From: a bacterium
GTDB taxonomy: Bacteria; Actinomycetota; Thermoleophilia; Solirubrobacterales; Solirubrobacteraceae
DNA: 64,000 bases
Reading direction: 5' to 3'
NCBI GenBank assembly: GCA_021323635.1
Contig: JAJPKQ010000004.1
Span: 186,001-250,000 of the forward strand
Shown: positions 55,116 through 64,000 of the stretch, in pieces
How the letters are laid out: every line of letters starts with the position of its first letter
How positions within the stretch are numbered: position 1 is the first letter of the stretch
The notes under the pieces: model-generated
Databases searched by the model: none
Told to the model about the DNA's origin: nothing
The model's input: only the letters and a program-made list of their open reading frames with translations
Translations under genes and position numbers: made by a program

Positions 55116-55763
55116 ATGAGCAGGCCCAGACCGACCGCCGTGCTCTCCGATCGCACGATCGTTGCGCTCGTGCAGTCCGGCCAGGTGCGCATCGAGCCCT
55201 TCGACCCCGCCCTCGTCCAGCCGGCAAGCGTGGACCTCCGCCTCGGCGACACCTTCCGGGTCTTCCACAACCACAAGATCACCGCGATCGACCTGCGCGC
55301 GCCGCTGCCGGAGATGACAGAGCAGATCCGCATCGGGCCGGAGGAGCCCTTTGTGATCCACCCTGGCGAGTTCTGCCTGGGCAGGACGCTCGAGCGCGTC
55401 GAGCTGCCCGCCGACATCGTCGCGCGCATCGAGGGCAAGTCGAGCCTCGGTCGCCTGGGGCTGATCGTGCACGCCACCGCGGGCTTCTGCGACCCGGGCT
55501 GGCGGGGAACGCTCACGCTGGAGCTCAACAACCTCACCCGCGTTCCGATCCGCCTCTACGCAGGACTGCCGATCGCCCAGCTCTCCTTCATGGCGCTCGA
55601 CGCCCCCGCGCAGCGCCCCTACGGCCACGCCGAGCTGGGCAGCCACTACCAGGACCAGCAGGAGGCGACCGAGAGCCGCTACGGCGCGCCGCCCACGGCG
55701 GGCGCCGACGCGGGGGGCTCGTCGCCGCGGCAGGCAGGCGCCGGCGCTGCGCCGCGAAGCTGA
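55116..55763 (+). CDS. dcd: dCTP deaminase
   Basis: QPASVDLRLGDTFRVF, GEFCLGRTLERVELP, IEGKSSLGRLGLIVHATAGFCDPGWRGTLTLEL. Confidence 0.93.
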   Translation: MSRPRPTAVLSDRTIVALVQSGQVRIEPFDPALVQPASVDLRLGDTFRVFHNHKITAIDLRAPLPEMTEQIRIGPEEPFVIHPGEFCLGRTLERVELPADIVARIEGKSSLGRLGLIVHATAGFCDPGWRGTLTLELNNLTRVPIRLYAGLPIAQLSFMALDAPAQRPYGHAELGSHYQDQQEATESRYGAPPTAGADAGGSSPRQAGAGAAPRS

Positions 55764-55854
55764 AGGTCCGCCGGCGCGCCTGTCGCATAATCAAGCTATA
55801 AGGGTCGCCGGGCCGATAATCGTGGCCGGGTGGGATCGCGAATAGAAAGGAGCA

Positions 55855-57201
55855 GTGGCGATGACAACGATCGCAGCGCAGCCGCACAGCGGCGAGGCCG
55901 TTGACGCGGGTCGTCGGGAGACGCTCACGGTCATCGACAATCGCACCGGCAAGAGCTATGAGCTGCCGATCAGCGAAGGGACGATCCGCGGTCTCGACCT
56001 GCGCCAGATCAAGCGCGAGGAGGAGGACTTCGGGCTGATGGCCTACGACCCAGGCTACGCAAACGTCGCAGCGTGCAAGTCCGCGATCACCTATCTGGAC
56101 GGAGACCGGGGCATCCTCCAGTACCGGGGCTATCCGATCGAGCAGCTTGCCGAGCGCTCGACCTTTCTGGAGGTTGCCTATCTGCTGATCCACGGCGAGC
56201 TGCCCGGGCGAGCTGAGCTGGAGGCCTGGTCGCACGAGGTCACGATCCACACCTTCGTGCATGAGAACGTGAAGGGGTTCATGCAGGGCTTCCGCCACGA
56301 CGCGCACCCGATGGGCATGCTGCTCGGCGCGGTGGGCGCCCTCTCGACCTTCTACCCGGACGCCAAGGCGATCGACGATCCGGAGGTCCGCTATCTGCAG
56401 ACGATCCGCCTGATCGCGAAGATGCCCACGCTTGCGGCCTTCGCCTTCCGCCACTCACGCGGCCAGCCCTACGTCTACCCCGACAACGAGCTCTCCTACC
56501 CGGGCAACTTCCTCTCGATGATGTACAAGATGAGCGAGCTGCGCTACGAGCCCGACCCACGTCTGGAACGGGCCCTGGACGTGCTCTTCATCCTCCATGC
56601 CGACCACGAGCAGAACTGCTCAACCAGCGCGGTGCGCGGCGTGGGCTCCTCGCGCGTGGATCCCTACTCGGCGATCGCAGGCGGCATCGCGGCGCTCTAC
56701 GGCCCCCTGCACGGCGGCGCCAACGAGGCCGTGCTGCGGATGCTCGCGCGCATCGAGCGCAAGGAGAACATCCCCGACTTCCTCAAGGGCGTGGAGGAGG
56801 GCAAGGAGCGCCTGATGGGATTCGGGCATCGCGTCTACAGGAACTACGACCCGCGCGCCAAGATCATCAAGCGCGCGGCTGAAGACGTCTTCGAGGTCAC
56901 GGGCGCGCGCAACCCCCGGCTCGACATCGCGCTCGAGCTCGAGCGCATCGCGCTGGAGGACGAGTACTTCATCTCGCGCAAGCTCTACCCGAACGTGGAC
57001 TTCTACTCGGGGCTGATCTACGAGTCGCTCGGCCTGCCGGTGGAGATGTTCCCGGTGATGTTCGCGATCGGCCGCACCGCGGGCTGGGTCGCCAACTGGC
57101 TCGAGCAGGTCGGCGACCACGAGCAGCGCATCGCCCGCCCGCGCCAGATCTACACGGGCGCGCGCGACCGCGACTACGTCCCGATCGAGGAGCGGCCGTA
57201 G
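55855..57201 (+). CDS. gltA: Citrate synthase
   Basis: ITYLDGDRGILQYRGYPIEQLAE, HADHEQNCSTSAVRGVGSS, GPLHGGANEAVLRML, MGFGHRVYRNYDPRAKI. Confidence 0.96.
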   Translation: MAMTTIAAQPHSGEAVDAGRRETLTVIDNRTGKSYELPISEGTIRGLDLRQIKREEEDFGLMAYDPGYANVAACKSAITYLDGDRGILQYRGYPIEQLAERSTFLEVAYLLIHGELPGRAELEAWSHEVTIHTFVHENVKGFMQGFRHDAHPMGMLLGAVGALSTFYPDAKAIDDPEVRYLQTIRLIAKMPTLAAFAFRHSRGQPYVYPDNELSYPGNFLSMMYKMSELRYEPDPRLERALDVLFILHADHEQNCSTSAVRGVGSSRVDPYSAIAGGIAALYGPLHGGANEAVLRMLARIERKENIPDFLKGVEEGKERLMGFGHRVYRNYDPRAKIIKRAAEDVFEVTGARNPRLDIALELERIALEDEYFISRKLYPNVDFYSGLIYESLGLPVEMFPVMFAIGRTAGWVANWLEQVGDHEQRIARPRQIYTGARDRDYVPIEERP

Positions 57202-57215
57202 GGTGCGCCGCAGAC

Positions 57216-57244
57216 GGCGCCAGCGGCCTGCTGTCGCTGGCGCC
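57216..57244. terminator. Bidirectional hairpin terminator between gltA and dodecin
   Basis: Perfect 10-bp arms ggcgccagcg-N9-cgctggcgcc between convergent genes. Confidence 0.6.
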
Positions 57245-57270
57245 CACCCCAGCGGGTACGGTGCGCGCGA

Positions 57271-57471
57271 CTACTCGAGCACGAAGCTGATCTTGAGCGT
57301 GGTGCGGTACTCGACGATCTGGGCACCCTCGACCTTGACGGTCTGCTGAGCGACCCACGCGCCCTTGATGCCGCGCAGGGTCTGGCTGGCCTTGGCGATC
57401 CCCTGGCGGATCGCGTCCTCGAAGCTCTCACTGGAGGATGAGGTGATCTCGGTGACCTTTGCTACTGCCAT
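57271..57471 (-). CDS. Dodecin family protein
   Basis: MAVAKVTEITSSSSESFEDAIRQGIAKASQTLRGIKGAWVAQQTVKVEGAQIVEYRTTLKISFVLE. Confidence 0.93.
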   Translation of the reverse strand: MAVAKVTEITSSSSESFEDAIRQGIAKASQTLRGIKGAWVAQQTVKVEGAQIVEYRTTLKISFVLE

Positions 57472-57565
57472 GGCTCCTCGCTTTCGCTCGTGTTTGGAAG
57501 CCTGAATTCTCGGCGCACAGGAGCGCGCCGCCATCGGCGCGAGGCACGGTGTGCAATCGGGTCTA

Positions 57566-58351
57566 CTACGGATGAGAGATCCCTCGCCGCGGGCTACTGT
57601 CGCCGATCCCCACGCCGAGCGCATCAAGCGCCCACAGCGCGCGCGCCCGATCGCCGGGGAGCGGATCGGCCAGACGCAGGCGCACGCCGTTCTCGGCCAG
57701 CCAGCGGCGCTCGGCCCGCCAGCCAGGGCGCACCGACTCAACCAGCGCCCAGAAGCGCGGGGAGTGGTCGTGGACTGCCAGGTGGCAGACCTCGTGATGG
57801 ACGACATATTCGAGAATCCGCTCGGGGGCCAGCAGCAGCCGCCAGTTGAAGCTCATCGCCCCCTCGCGCGAGCAGGAGGCCCAGCGCGAGCGCTGGGAGC
57901 GGATCGAGAGCCCGGTATAGGAGAGGCCGAGGCGGGCGCACGCGCGCTCCAGCCGCGGCGCGATCTCCGCCCGCGCCGCACGCCGGTAGCAGCGCTCGAC
58001 CGCCGCGCGCGCGCCCTCGGCGGGCACCAGCAGCAGCGCGCGGTCGCGGTCGATCCTGGCAACACGCCGCCCCTCCTGCGCGACGATCTCCAGACGTCGA
58101 TCCAGCAAGGGCAGCGTTCCATCGGCGCCGGGCAGCTGAGCGCTGAGGCGTCTGGCCGCCGCGACGCGCGGCGCGATCCAGTGCGCGAGCTCCGCCACCG
58201 CCTGGGCCCCCGCGCGCGCGGGGGCGCGGCTGGGGAGCGTCACGACCACCTCGCCATCTGGGAGCACGCGAACGCTCACCCGCCGCGCCCGGGCGGAGCG
58301 CCTGATCGTGTAGCTGCCGATCGCCGCGCGCAGCTGCCTTGCCTGGCCCAT
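57566..58351 (-). CDS. YgjP/DUF45-type zinc metallopeptidase
   Basis: RWASCSREGAMSFNWRLLLAPERILEYVVHHEVCHLAVHDHSPRFW. Confidence 0.88.
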   Translation of the reverse strand: MGQARQLRAAIGSYTIRRSARARRVSVRVLPDGEVVVTLPSRAPARAGAQAVAELAHWIAPRVAAARRLSAQLPGADGTLPLLDRRLEIVAQEGRRVARIDRDRALLLVPAEGARAAVERCYRRAARAEIAPRLERACARLGLSYTGLSIRSQRSRWASCSREGAMSFNWRLLLAPERILEYVVHHEVCHLAVHDHSPRFWALVESVRPGWRAERRWLAENGVRLRLADPLPGDRARALWALDALGVGIGDSSPRRGISHP

Positions 58352-58361
58352 CGGCCGTAGG

Positions 58362-59345
58362 CTACGCCAGCGCGCGGTCGCCGATCCGCGCCTGCCCGCA
58401 GCCGCCCTCGCTCAGGCCTCCGGCGGGCGTCTGCCCCCCGGCAGCGCCTGCCTGCTCCCAGGGGCGTGCGAGCTTCAGCGCGCTCAGGATCGCGCGCGTG
58501 GCGGGAGAGCGGTTGAGCGTGTAGAAGTGGATCCCCGGCGCGCCTGCGGCAAGCAGCTGTGCGCACTGCAGCGTGGCGTATGCGACGCCGAAGTCAAGCA
58601 CGGCCTCGGGCTGCTCGGCGCGCGCCTGCAGCTCGCGGTGAAGCTCCTCGGGTATGCGCGCGCCGCAGAGCGCGGCCATGCGCTCGATCTGACCCACCTG
58701 GGTGATCGGCATCACGCCCGGGATGATCGGCACGGTGATGCCCGCAGCGCGGGCGCGCGCCAGAAAGTCGAAGTAGGCCGCGTTGTCGAAGAAGAGCTGG
58801 GTGATCAGAAACTCCGCGCCGGCCGCCACCTTCTCGGCCAGGTGCGCGATGTCCGCCTCTGCGCTCTCCGCGTCGATGTGGGTCTCTGGAAAGCAGGCCG
58901 CACCGACCGCGAAGGCGTACTCCGAGCGCGCCAGCGCAACCAGCTCGCTGGCGTGCTCAAGGCCGCCTGGGACGGGCACAAAGCGCCCCTGCCCGCCCGG
59001 CGGGTCACCGCGCAGGGCAAGCACGTTCTCGATCCCTGTGCGCGCCATTTCCTCCAGCACGGCGCGCAGCTCCTCGACGGTCGCTCCCACGCAGGTCAGA
59101 TGCGCCATCGCCTCCAGGCCGTGCTCGCGCTTGATCTGGCTGACGATCGCAAGCGTGCGCTCGCGCGTGCTGCCGCCCGCTCCATACGTGACCGAGACGA
59201 AGGCCGGCGCCAACGGCACGAGCGCCGCGAGCGCCTCCCTCAGATTCTGCTCGCCGGCCTCGGTCTTGGGGGGAAAGAACTCGAAGGAGAAGGCCGGCGG
59301 GCCGCCCGACCGCGCACGCTCTGCGAGCAGCTCGCTGATCCGCAT
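58362..59345 (-). CDS. metF: 5,10-methylenetetrahydrofolate reductase
   Basis: FSFEFFPPKTEAGEQNLREAL, VTYGAGGSTRERTLAIV, ALRGDPP, FLITQLFFDNAAYFDFL. Confidence 0.94.
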   Translation of the reverse strand: MRISELLAERARSGGPPAFSFEFFPPKTEAGEQNLREALAALVPLAPAFVSVTYGAGGSTRERTLAIVSQIKREHGLEAMAHLTCVGATVEELRAVLEEMARTGIENVLALRGDPPGGQGRFVPVPGGLEHASELVALARSEYAFAVGAACFPETHIDAESAEADIAHLAEKVAAGAEFLITQLFFDNAAYFDFLARARAAGITVPIIPGVMPITQVGQIERMAALCGARIPEELHRELQARAEQPEAVLDFGVAYATLQCAQLLAAGAPGIHFYTLNRSPATRAILSALKLARPWEQAGAAGGQTPAGGLSEGGCGQARIGDRALA

Positions 59346-59371
59346 CGTCTCAAGAGACTAACACGACCGTG

Positions 59372-60442
59372 TCAAGGTTCGGCGAGCGGACCGCCGCCTG
59401 CCCGCGCCCGCCAGCGATCCGGGTCGCTGCCGACCTGCTCGATGGCGCCGAGCTGCTGCAGGTGGGCCAGATAGCAGAGGACCTTCGAGAGCAGCCAGTG
59501 GGCGTTCAGCTCCGAGAGCCCCTGCCCGTAGATGCGAGGGACGATCTCATACGCGGAGAGCGCCTCGTCGGCGATCGCCGCCTGCAGCGCTGCCAGCCGC
59601 TCGTGCACCAGCTCCCGCGAGGCGCGAATGTGGGCGCCGACATCGCTGAAGGTGCGCCCGTGGCCGGCCAGGCACAGGCGCGCATCGAGCGCCTGCACGC
59701 GGTCGAGCGAGGAGAGGTATTCGCCCACGGGGTCCGGCGTGTAGCCGTAGTCGAAGTAGAGCGAGACGCGCCCCAGCACGTGGTCGCCGGAGATCAACAG
59801 CCGATGCTCAGGCTGATGCAGACAGACATGCGAGGGCGCATGGCCCGGCGTCTCATAGGTGACGAAGGCGCCGAGGTCGGTCTCGATCTCCGTTCCCTCA
59901 CGCAGCGGCCGATCCGGCTCGGGAACGGGGAACACGTCGAAGCGCTCGGCGCGGCGCTGCTCCGCATAGCGGCGCAGCGCCGACTCGGGCACGCCGCTCT
60001 GGCGGGCGACCTCCAGCTGGCGGTCGAGCAGCGCCTGGGGGTCGGCGAGCATGCGCCGCAGATGCTCGTGTCTCTCGTGCATCAGCATCTCGCACCCGGT
60101 CGCTTCGATGATCGCCCCGGCCGCGCCGCAGTGATCGAGATGCGCGTGGGTGCAGACGATCAGGCGCACTTCCGAGAGCGCGAGGCCGCACATCGCAAGC
60201 GCCCGCTCAAGCTCGGCAAGCGAGCGCTCCGCGTACATCCCCGTGTCGAACAGGATCAGCCCGCCGGCGCCGCGCACCGCCCAGGCGTTGCAGTGTGGCA
60301 CGCCCGGGAAGGGCAGGGGCAGCCGCAGCCGGTAGACGCCCGGCTGCACCCGTTCGCCGCGGCCGCGCTCAGCGCGTGCGCGCATCCGGTTGGCGGCGGG
60401 CTCGTGCGCCCGGCCGCGTGCGCTCTGCTGCTTGCTGCTCAC
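59372..60442 (-). CDS. MBL-fold metallo-hydrolase
   Basis: HxHxDH motif THAHLDHCGAAG; LLISGDHVLGRVS. Confidence 0.88.
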   Translation of the reverse strand: MSSKQQSARGRAHEPAANRMRARAERGRGERVQPGVYRLRLPLPFPGVPHCNAWAVRGAGGLILFDTGMYAERSLAELERALAMCGLALSEVRLIVCTHAHLDHCGAAGAIIEATGCEMLMHERHEHLRRMLADPQALLDRQLEVARQSGVPESALRRYAEQRRAERFDVFPVPEPDRPLREGTEIETDLGAFVTYETPGHAPSHVCLHQPEHRLLISGDHVLGRVSLYFDYGYTPDPVGEYLSSLDRVQALDARLCLAGHGRTFSDVGAHIRASRELVHERLAALQAAIADEALSAYEIVPRIYGQGLSELNAHWLLSKVLCYLAHLQQLGAIEQVGSDPDRWRARAGGGPLAEP

Positions 60443-60498
60443 GGTCGCTGAGCGTAGCGCCTCCGCGGACCACTGCAGCGCCCGCTACCTTCTGTGCG

Positions 60499-61908
60499 AT
60501 GCGCCGCACGAAGATAGTCGCAACGATCGGCCCCGCCTCGCGCGACCCCCAGGTGCTGCGCCGGATGATCGAGGCGGGCATGGATGTGGCCCGTATCAAC
60601 TACTCGCACGGCACGCTCTCCGACCATGAACAGACCGCTCAGCGCATCCGCGACGCCGCCGGCGCGGTCGGACACCCGGTGGCGATCCTGCAGGACCTGC
60701 CGGGCCCCAAGCTCCGCATCGGGCCGCTCGCCGAGGACGTGCTCGAGCTCAAGGCCGGCGACCGCATCACCTTCGCCTGCGGCGACCACGACTTTGCGGG
60801 CAGCGCTGCCCGCATGTCGATCTCCTGGGGCGGGCTGGTCGACGACCTGGAGGAGGGCTCCGTCTTCTACATGGCCGACGGGGCGGTGCGCCTGCGCGTC
60901 ACGGCGGTGCGCGCGACCGCCGGGGAGATCGACGCGGAGGTCGAGGTGGGAGGCTCTGTGGCCTCGCGCAGCGGCGTCAACATCCCCGGCCCGATCGACA
61001 CGCTCCCCGCCGTCCCCGAGGAGGATCTGGCAAAGCTTCGCCACGGCGAATCGATCGGCGTGGACATGGTCGCCCTCTCCTTCGTCAATCGGCCCGAGGA
61101 CGTCGAGCTCGTGCGTCGCCACACGCGCCTGCCGCTGATCGCCAAGATGGAGCGCCCGGAAGCGGTCGCGCGCGCTGAGGAGATCCTGCGCGTCGCCGAC
61201 TGCGTGATGGTCGCGCGCGGCGACCTCGGCATCGAGCTGCCGATCGAGCGCGTTCCGATCGTCCAAAAGCAGCTCCTGCGCCTGGCCGGCGAGCGCGCGC
61301 GCCCCTCGATCACCGCTACCCAGATGCTTGACTCGATGGTCACCTCCTCGCGCCCCACGCGCGCGGAGGTCGCCGATGTCGCCAATGCGATCCTGGACGG
61401 CACCGACGCGGTGATGCTCTCGCAGGAGACCGCGATCGGCGCCTACCCGGTCGAGGCGGTCGCGATGATGGCGGCGGTCGCCGAGCAGACCGAGCAGATC
61501 GCAAGCTATGAGCACTGGAACCAGCATCGCGTTCGACGCACCACCCGCGACCCCGCCTACACGGTCGCCCATTCCGCCTGCGTGGCGGCGCGCGAGCTGG
61601 GGCTGGCGGCGATCGTGGTGCCGACGCTCTCCGGGCGCTCAGCGCGCCTGGTCTCCGCACATCGCCCGACCGTCCCGATCTATGCGCTCTCACCCGGGCG
61701 CGAGACGGTGCGCCGCTGCATGCTGATGTGGGGCGTCCAGCCGGCGCCGATGCGCCGCCACGAGACCACCGAGGGCCTGATCGCGGAGGCCGCCAGGCGG
61801 GTGCTTGAGCTGGGCTGGTGCGAGCGCGGCCAGCGCGTCGGGATCACCGCCGGCCTTCCCTCCGGCCGCCCGGGCACCACCAGCCTGCTGCAGATCCAGG
61901 TGCTCTAG
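60499..61908 (+). CDS. pyk: Pyruvate kinase
   Basis: RRTKIVATIGPASRDPQVLRRMIEAGMDVARINYSHG; MVARGDLGIELP; TATQMLDSMVTSSRPTRAEVADVANAILDGTDAVMLSQETAIG. Confidence 0.97.
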   Translation: MRRTKIVATIGPASRDPQVLRRMIEAGMDVARINYSHGTLSDHEQTAQRIRDAAGAVGHPVAILQDLPGPKLRIGPLAEDVLELKAGDRITFACGDHDFAGSAARMSISWGGLVDDLEEGSVFYMADGAVRLRVTAVRATAGEIDAEVEVGGSVASRSGVNIPGPIDTLPAVPEEDLAKLRHGESIGVDMVALSFVNRPEDVELVRRHTRLPLIAKMERPEAVARAEEILRVADCVMVARGDLGIELPIERVPIVQKQLLRLAGERARPSITATQMLDSMVTSSRPTRAEVADVANAILDGTDAVMLSQETAIGAYPVEAVAMMAAVAEQTEQIASYEHWNQHRVRRTTRDPAYTVAHSACVAARELGLAAIVVPTLSGRSARLVSAHRPTVPIYALSPGRETVRRCMLMWGVQPAPMRRHETTEGLIAEAARRVLELGWCERGQRVGITAGLPSGRPGTTSLLQIQVL

Positions 61909-61940
61909 CTGCCGCGCGGGCGCTGCCCCGCAGCCGCCGC

Positions 61941-63383
61941 TCAGGCGCCGCTGCCGCGCAGCTCAAAGGCCTGAGCGCCAAAGTGCAGAGCCTCCAGCCG
62001 CCCCAGCTCGGTTACCGGGGGCTCGCCATAGATCCACTCGCGGGCAATCCGATGCCAGTTGGCGCGCGGGCGCAGCTGGGCGAGCACCGCCAGCGTCAGC
62101 ATCTCCATCCGCCTGCCGAAGATGTGCTCAGGGCGCATCGTCTGGTGGCGCATCTCTCCGAAGTAGCTCGAGCGCGGGTCGGCGCTCTCGATCATCACTT
62201 CGGTCGCCACCGCAGGCGTCAGCTGCACCTCTTCGTCGGCGACCGTGTACCACCAGGTGCCGTTGGCGATGAACTCCAGCAGACGCCCCGGGTCGACCTG
62301 GTCTGGCTCGGGCAGAAAGCCGCCCTTGGCAAGCAGCGCGTGCAGCGCCTTGGCGTCGCGCTCGATCACCGCGCGCTGAGCGGCCAGCTCGAGCTCGATC
62401 GCCGCGGCATCGATGCGCTTGAAGAGCCCGAAGTCAAGGAAGGCGAGGCGCTCGACTGCGCGATCGCCCCCGCCTGCGCCGCTCTCATCGAGCAGCATGA
62501 AGTTGCCCGGGTGCGGATCGCCTGAGAACTGGTGCAGTCGGTACATGCAGCCCAGATAGAAGCGGAAGATCATCTCGCCGATGCGGTCGCGCTCGGCCTG
62601 GGGCAGATCCTTCAGCTCCTCGAAGCGCCGCCCGCGCACAAGCTCGGTCACAAGCACGCGCTCGCGCGAGAGGCTCGTGACCACGGCGGGGATGTAGACG
62701 AACGGATGACCCGCGAAGATGCGCCCGAGCGCGCGCTGGTTCTGGGCCTCCAGCTCATAGTCGAGCTCCTCGCTGATGCGGCTGCGCACCTCTGCGGCAA
62801 GCGCGCGCGCATCGAGTCGGGGGGTGAGCGCCTTCAGCAGGCGCATGATCACCTCGAGGTTCTGGAGGTCCGCACGCACCGCCGCCGCGACGCCCGGGTA
62901 CTGGACCTTGACGGCCACCTCACGCCCGTCGGAGCGCAGCTGCGCGCGATATACCTGGCCGATCGACGCCGCCGCGATCGGCTCCTCGTCGAGCTCCGCG
63001 AAGATCGCGCTCAGCGGCTCCTCAAGCTCCTCCTCGATTACACGGCGCATCTGTCGGAAGGGAACCGTGGGGGCGGCGTCGCGCAGCTTGGCGAGCTCGC
63101 GCTGGAACTCCTCGCGGTACTCCTCGGGCACCAGCCCGACGTCGAGGAACGACATCACCTGCCCGATCTTCATCGCCGCCCCCTTCATGCGCCCGAGCGC
63201 TGCGACGATCTGCCTGGCGGTCTCGATCTGGCGGCGTGCGAGCGCCGCCTCAGCGGCCTCCTCGCTGCGCGCTACGTTTGCCGCACGCGTCCCCAGCTGC
63301 TTGACCGCCTCGCCCGCGGCAAGGCGGCCGACGGTCGCAGTGCGGCGCACACGGGAGGTGGGTATCTTCTCGCCGCGCGCCAC
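61941..63383 (-). CDS. ABC1/AarF/UbiB-family atypical kinase
   Basis: GAAMKIGQVMSFLD; PIAAASIGQVYRAQL..EVAVKVQYPGV; HQFSGDPHPGNFMLLD. Confidence 0.93.
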   Translation of the reverse strand: MARGEKIPTSRVRRTATVGRLAAGEAVKQLGTRAANVARSEEAAEAALARRQIETARQIVAALGRMKGAAMKIGQVMSFLDVGLVPEEYREEFQRELAKLRDAAPTVPFRQMRRVIEEELEEPLSAIFAELDEEPIAAASIGQVYRAQLRSDGREVAVKVQYPGVAAAVRADLQNLEVIMRLLKALTPRLDARALAAEVRSRISEELDYELEAQNQRALGRIFAGHPFVYIPAVVTSLSRERVLVTELVRGRRFEELKDLPQAERDRIGEMIFRFYLGCMYRLHQFSGDPHPGNFMLLDESGAGGGDRAVERLAFLDFGLFKRIDAAAIELELAAQRAVIERDAKALHALLAKGGFLPEPDQVDPGRLLEFIANGTWWYTVADEEVQLTPAVATEVMIESADPRSSYFGEMRHQTMRPEHIFGRRMEMLTLAVLAQLRPRANWHRIAREWIYGEPPVTELGRLEALHFGAQAFELRGSGA

Positions 63384-63392
63384 ACCTGGATT

Positions 63393-64000
63393 CTAGGCGT
63401 GCCGGGCGCCCGGGCGCGCCTGATGAGCCTCCACCTGCGAGCCGGGCAGGATGTCGTCGGCGCCATCCTCCCAGCGCACCCACGCCTTGTGGCCCCCGTC
63501 GTAGTCGTCCGCGAGCAGGATCAGCGTCGCCGAGCGCCCAAGCGCCCTGCAGGGTCGCGGCTGCTCCTCCTCGAGCCCCCGCCAGGCGCGGATGAAGGGG
63601 TTGCGATCCCACTCTTGCGCGACGGTCGTGGCATCGGCGTGGCCGGGATAGATGACGGTCTGCGGGTCGAGCCCCATCAGCACCTCCATGATCGAGCGCT
63701 TGAGCTCTGCAAAGGTCGTGTGGCCGGGTGCGTGCACGCCGCCGACCGAGCCGCGGAAGAGCGTGTCGCCCGTGAACAGCGCCGCGGGCCCGCCCGCGTC
63801 GGTGTCGCGCACCAGAAAGGAGAGCATGCCCGCGGTGTGGCCGGGCGTGGGCAGGGCCTCAACCGCGAGCGCCCCCACCTGAAGCGCGGCGCCGGGCTCG
63901 AGCACGCCGCTGACCGGCACGCCCGCATCGAGCATCCCGCGCTCCTTCTCGCCGATCAGCACGGAGAGCTGCGGCCAGCGCTCGAGCAGGGCGCCGACCT
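63393..64000 (-). CDS. MBL-fold (glyoxalase II-like) hydrolase, 5' end outside window
   Basis: LPTPGHTAGMLSFLV, LFTGDTLFRGSVG, VIYPGHADATTV; frame remains open to the window edge. Confidence 0.85.
   Translation of the reverse strand, partial: VGALLERWPQLSVLIGEKERGMLDAGVPVSGVLEPGAALQVGALAVEALPTPGHTAGMLSFLVRDTDAGGPAALFTGDTLFRGSVGGVHAPGHTTFAELKRSIMEVLMGLDPQTVIYPGHADATTVAQEWDRNPFIRAWRGLEEEQPRPCRALGRSATLILLADDYDGGHKAWVRWEDGADDILPGSQVEAHQARPGARHA

Overview
High-GC actinobacterial chromosomal window, probably Thermoleophilia/Solirubrobacterales-like (inference from gene content and codon usage; no search was run). Most of it is ordinary core metabolism: lysC, recR, dnaX, serS, a complete nuoA-N operon with an apparent NuoE-NuoF fusion, thyX, a b6-type cytochrome b with a membrane partner, acsA, a peroxiredoxin, an ALDH, a DEAD-box helicase, dcd, gltA, dodecin, metF, pyk and a UbiB/ABC1 kinase. 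No rRNA, tRNA, CRISPR array or transposase was recognised. Four regions deserve attention. (1) Two tandem giant exported paralogs (about 6.8-13.5 kb) are built from repeated Cys-containing beta modules. They show a Glu-specific codon inversion (GAA instead of GAG) while Lys and Gln remain essentially AAG and CAG. The same shift recurs in other exported or extracytoplasmic segments of the window. (2) A lone AlbA_2/Schlafen-type ATP-binding winged-helix regulator gene (44398-45780) is bounded by about 55-65 bp direct repeats made of 10-bp TACTTGCAAG iterons. A related inverted repeat sits in its promoter. This looks like a small mobile or self-regulated cassette. (3) A two-gene cytochrome b6-like module (36231-38044) has no adjacent Rieske gene and a partner with a large predicted extracytoplasmic domain. 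(4) A carotenoid-isomerase/retinol-saturase-like oxidoreductase is divergent from a PadR regulator across an AT-rich palindrome.
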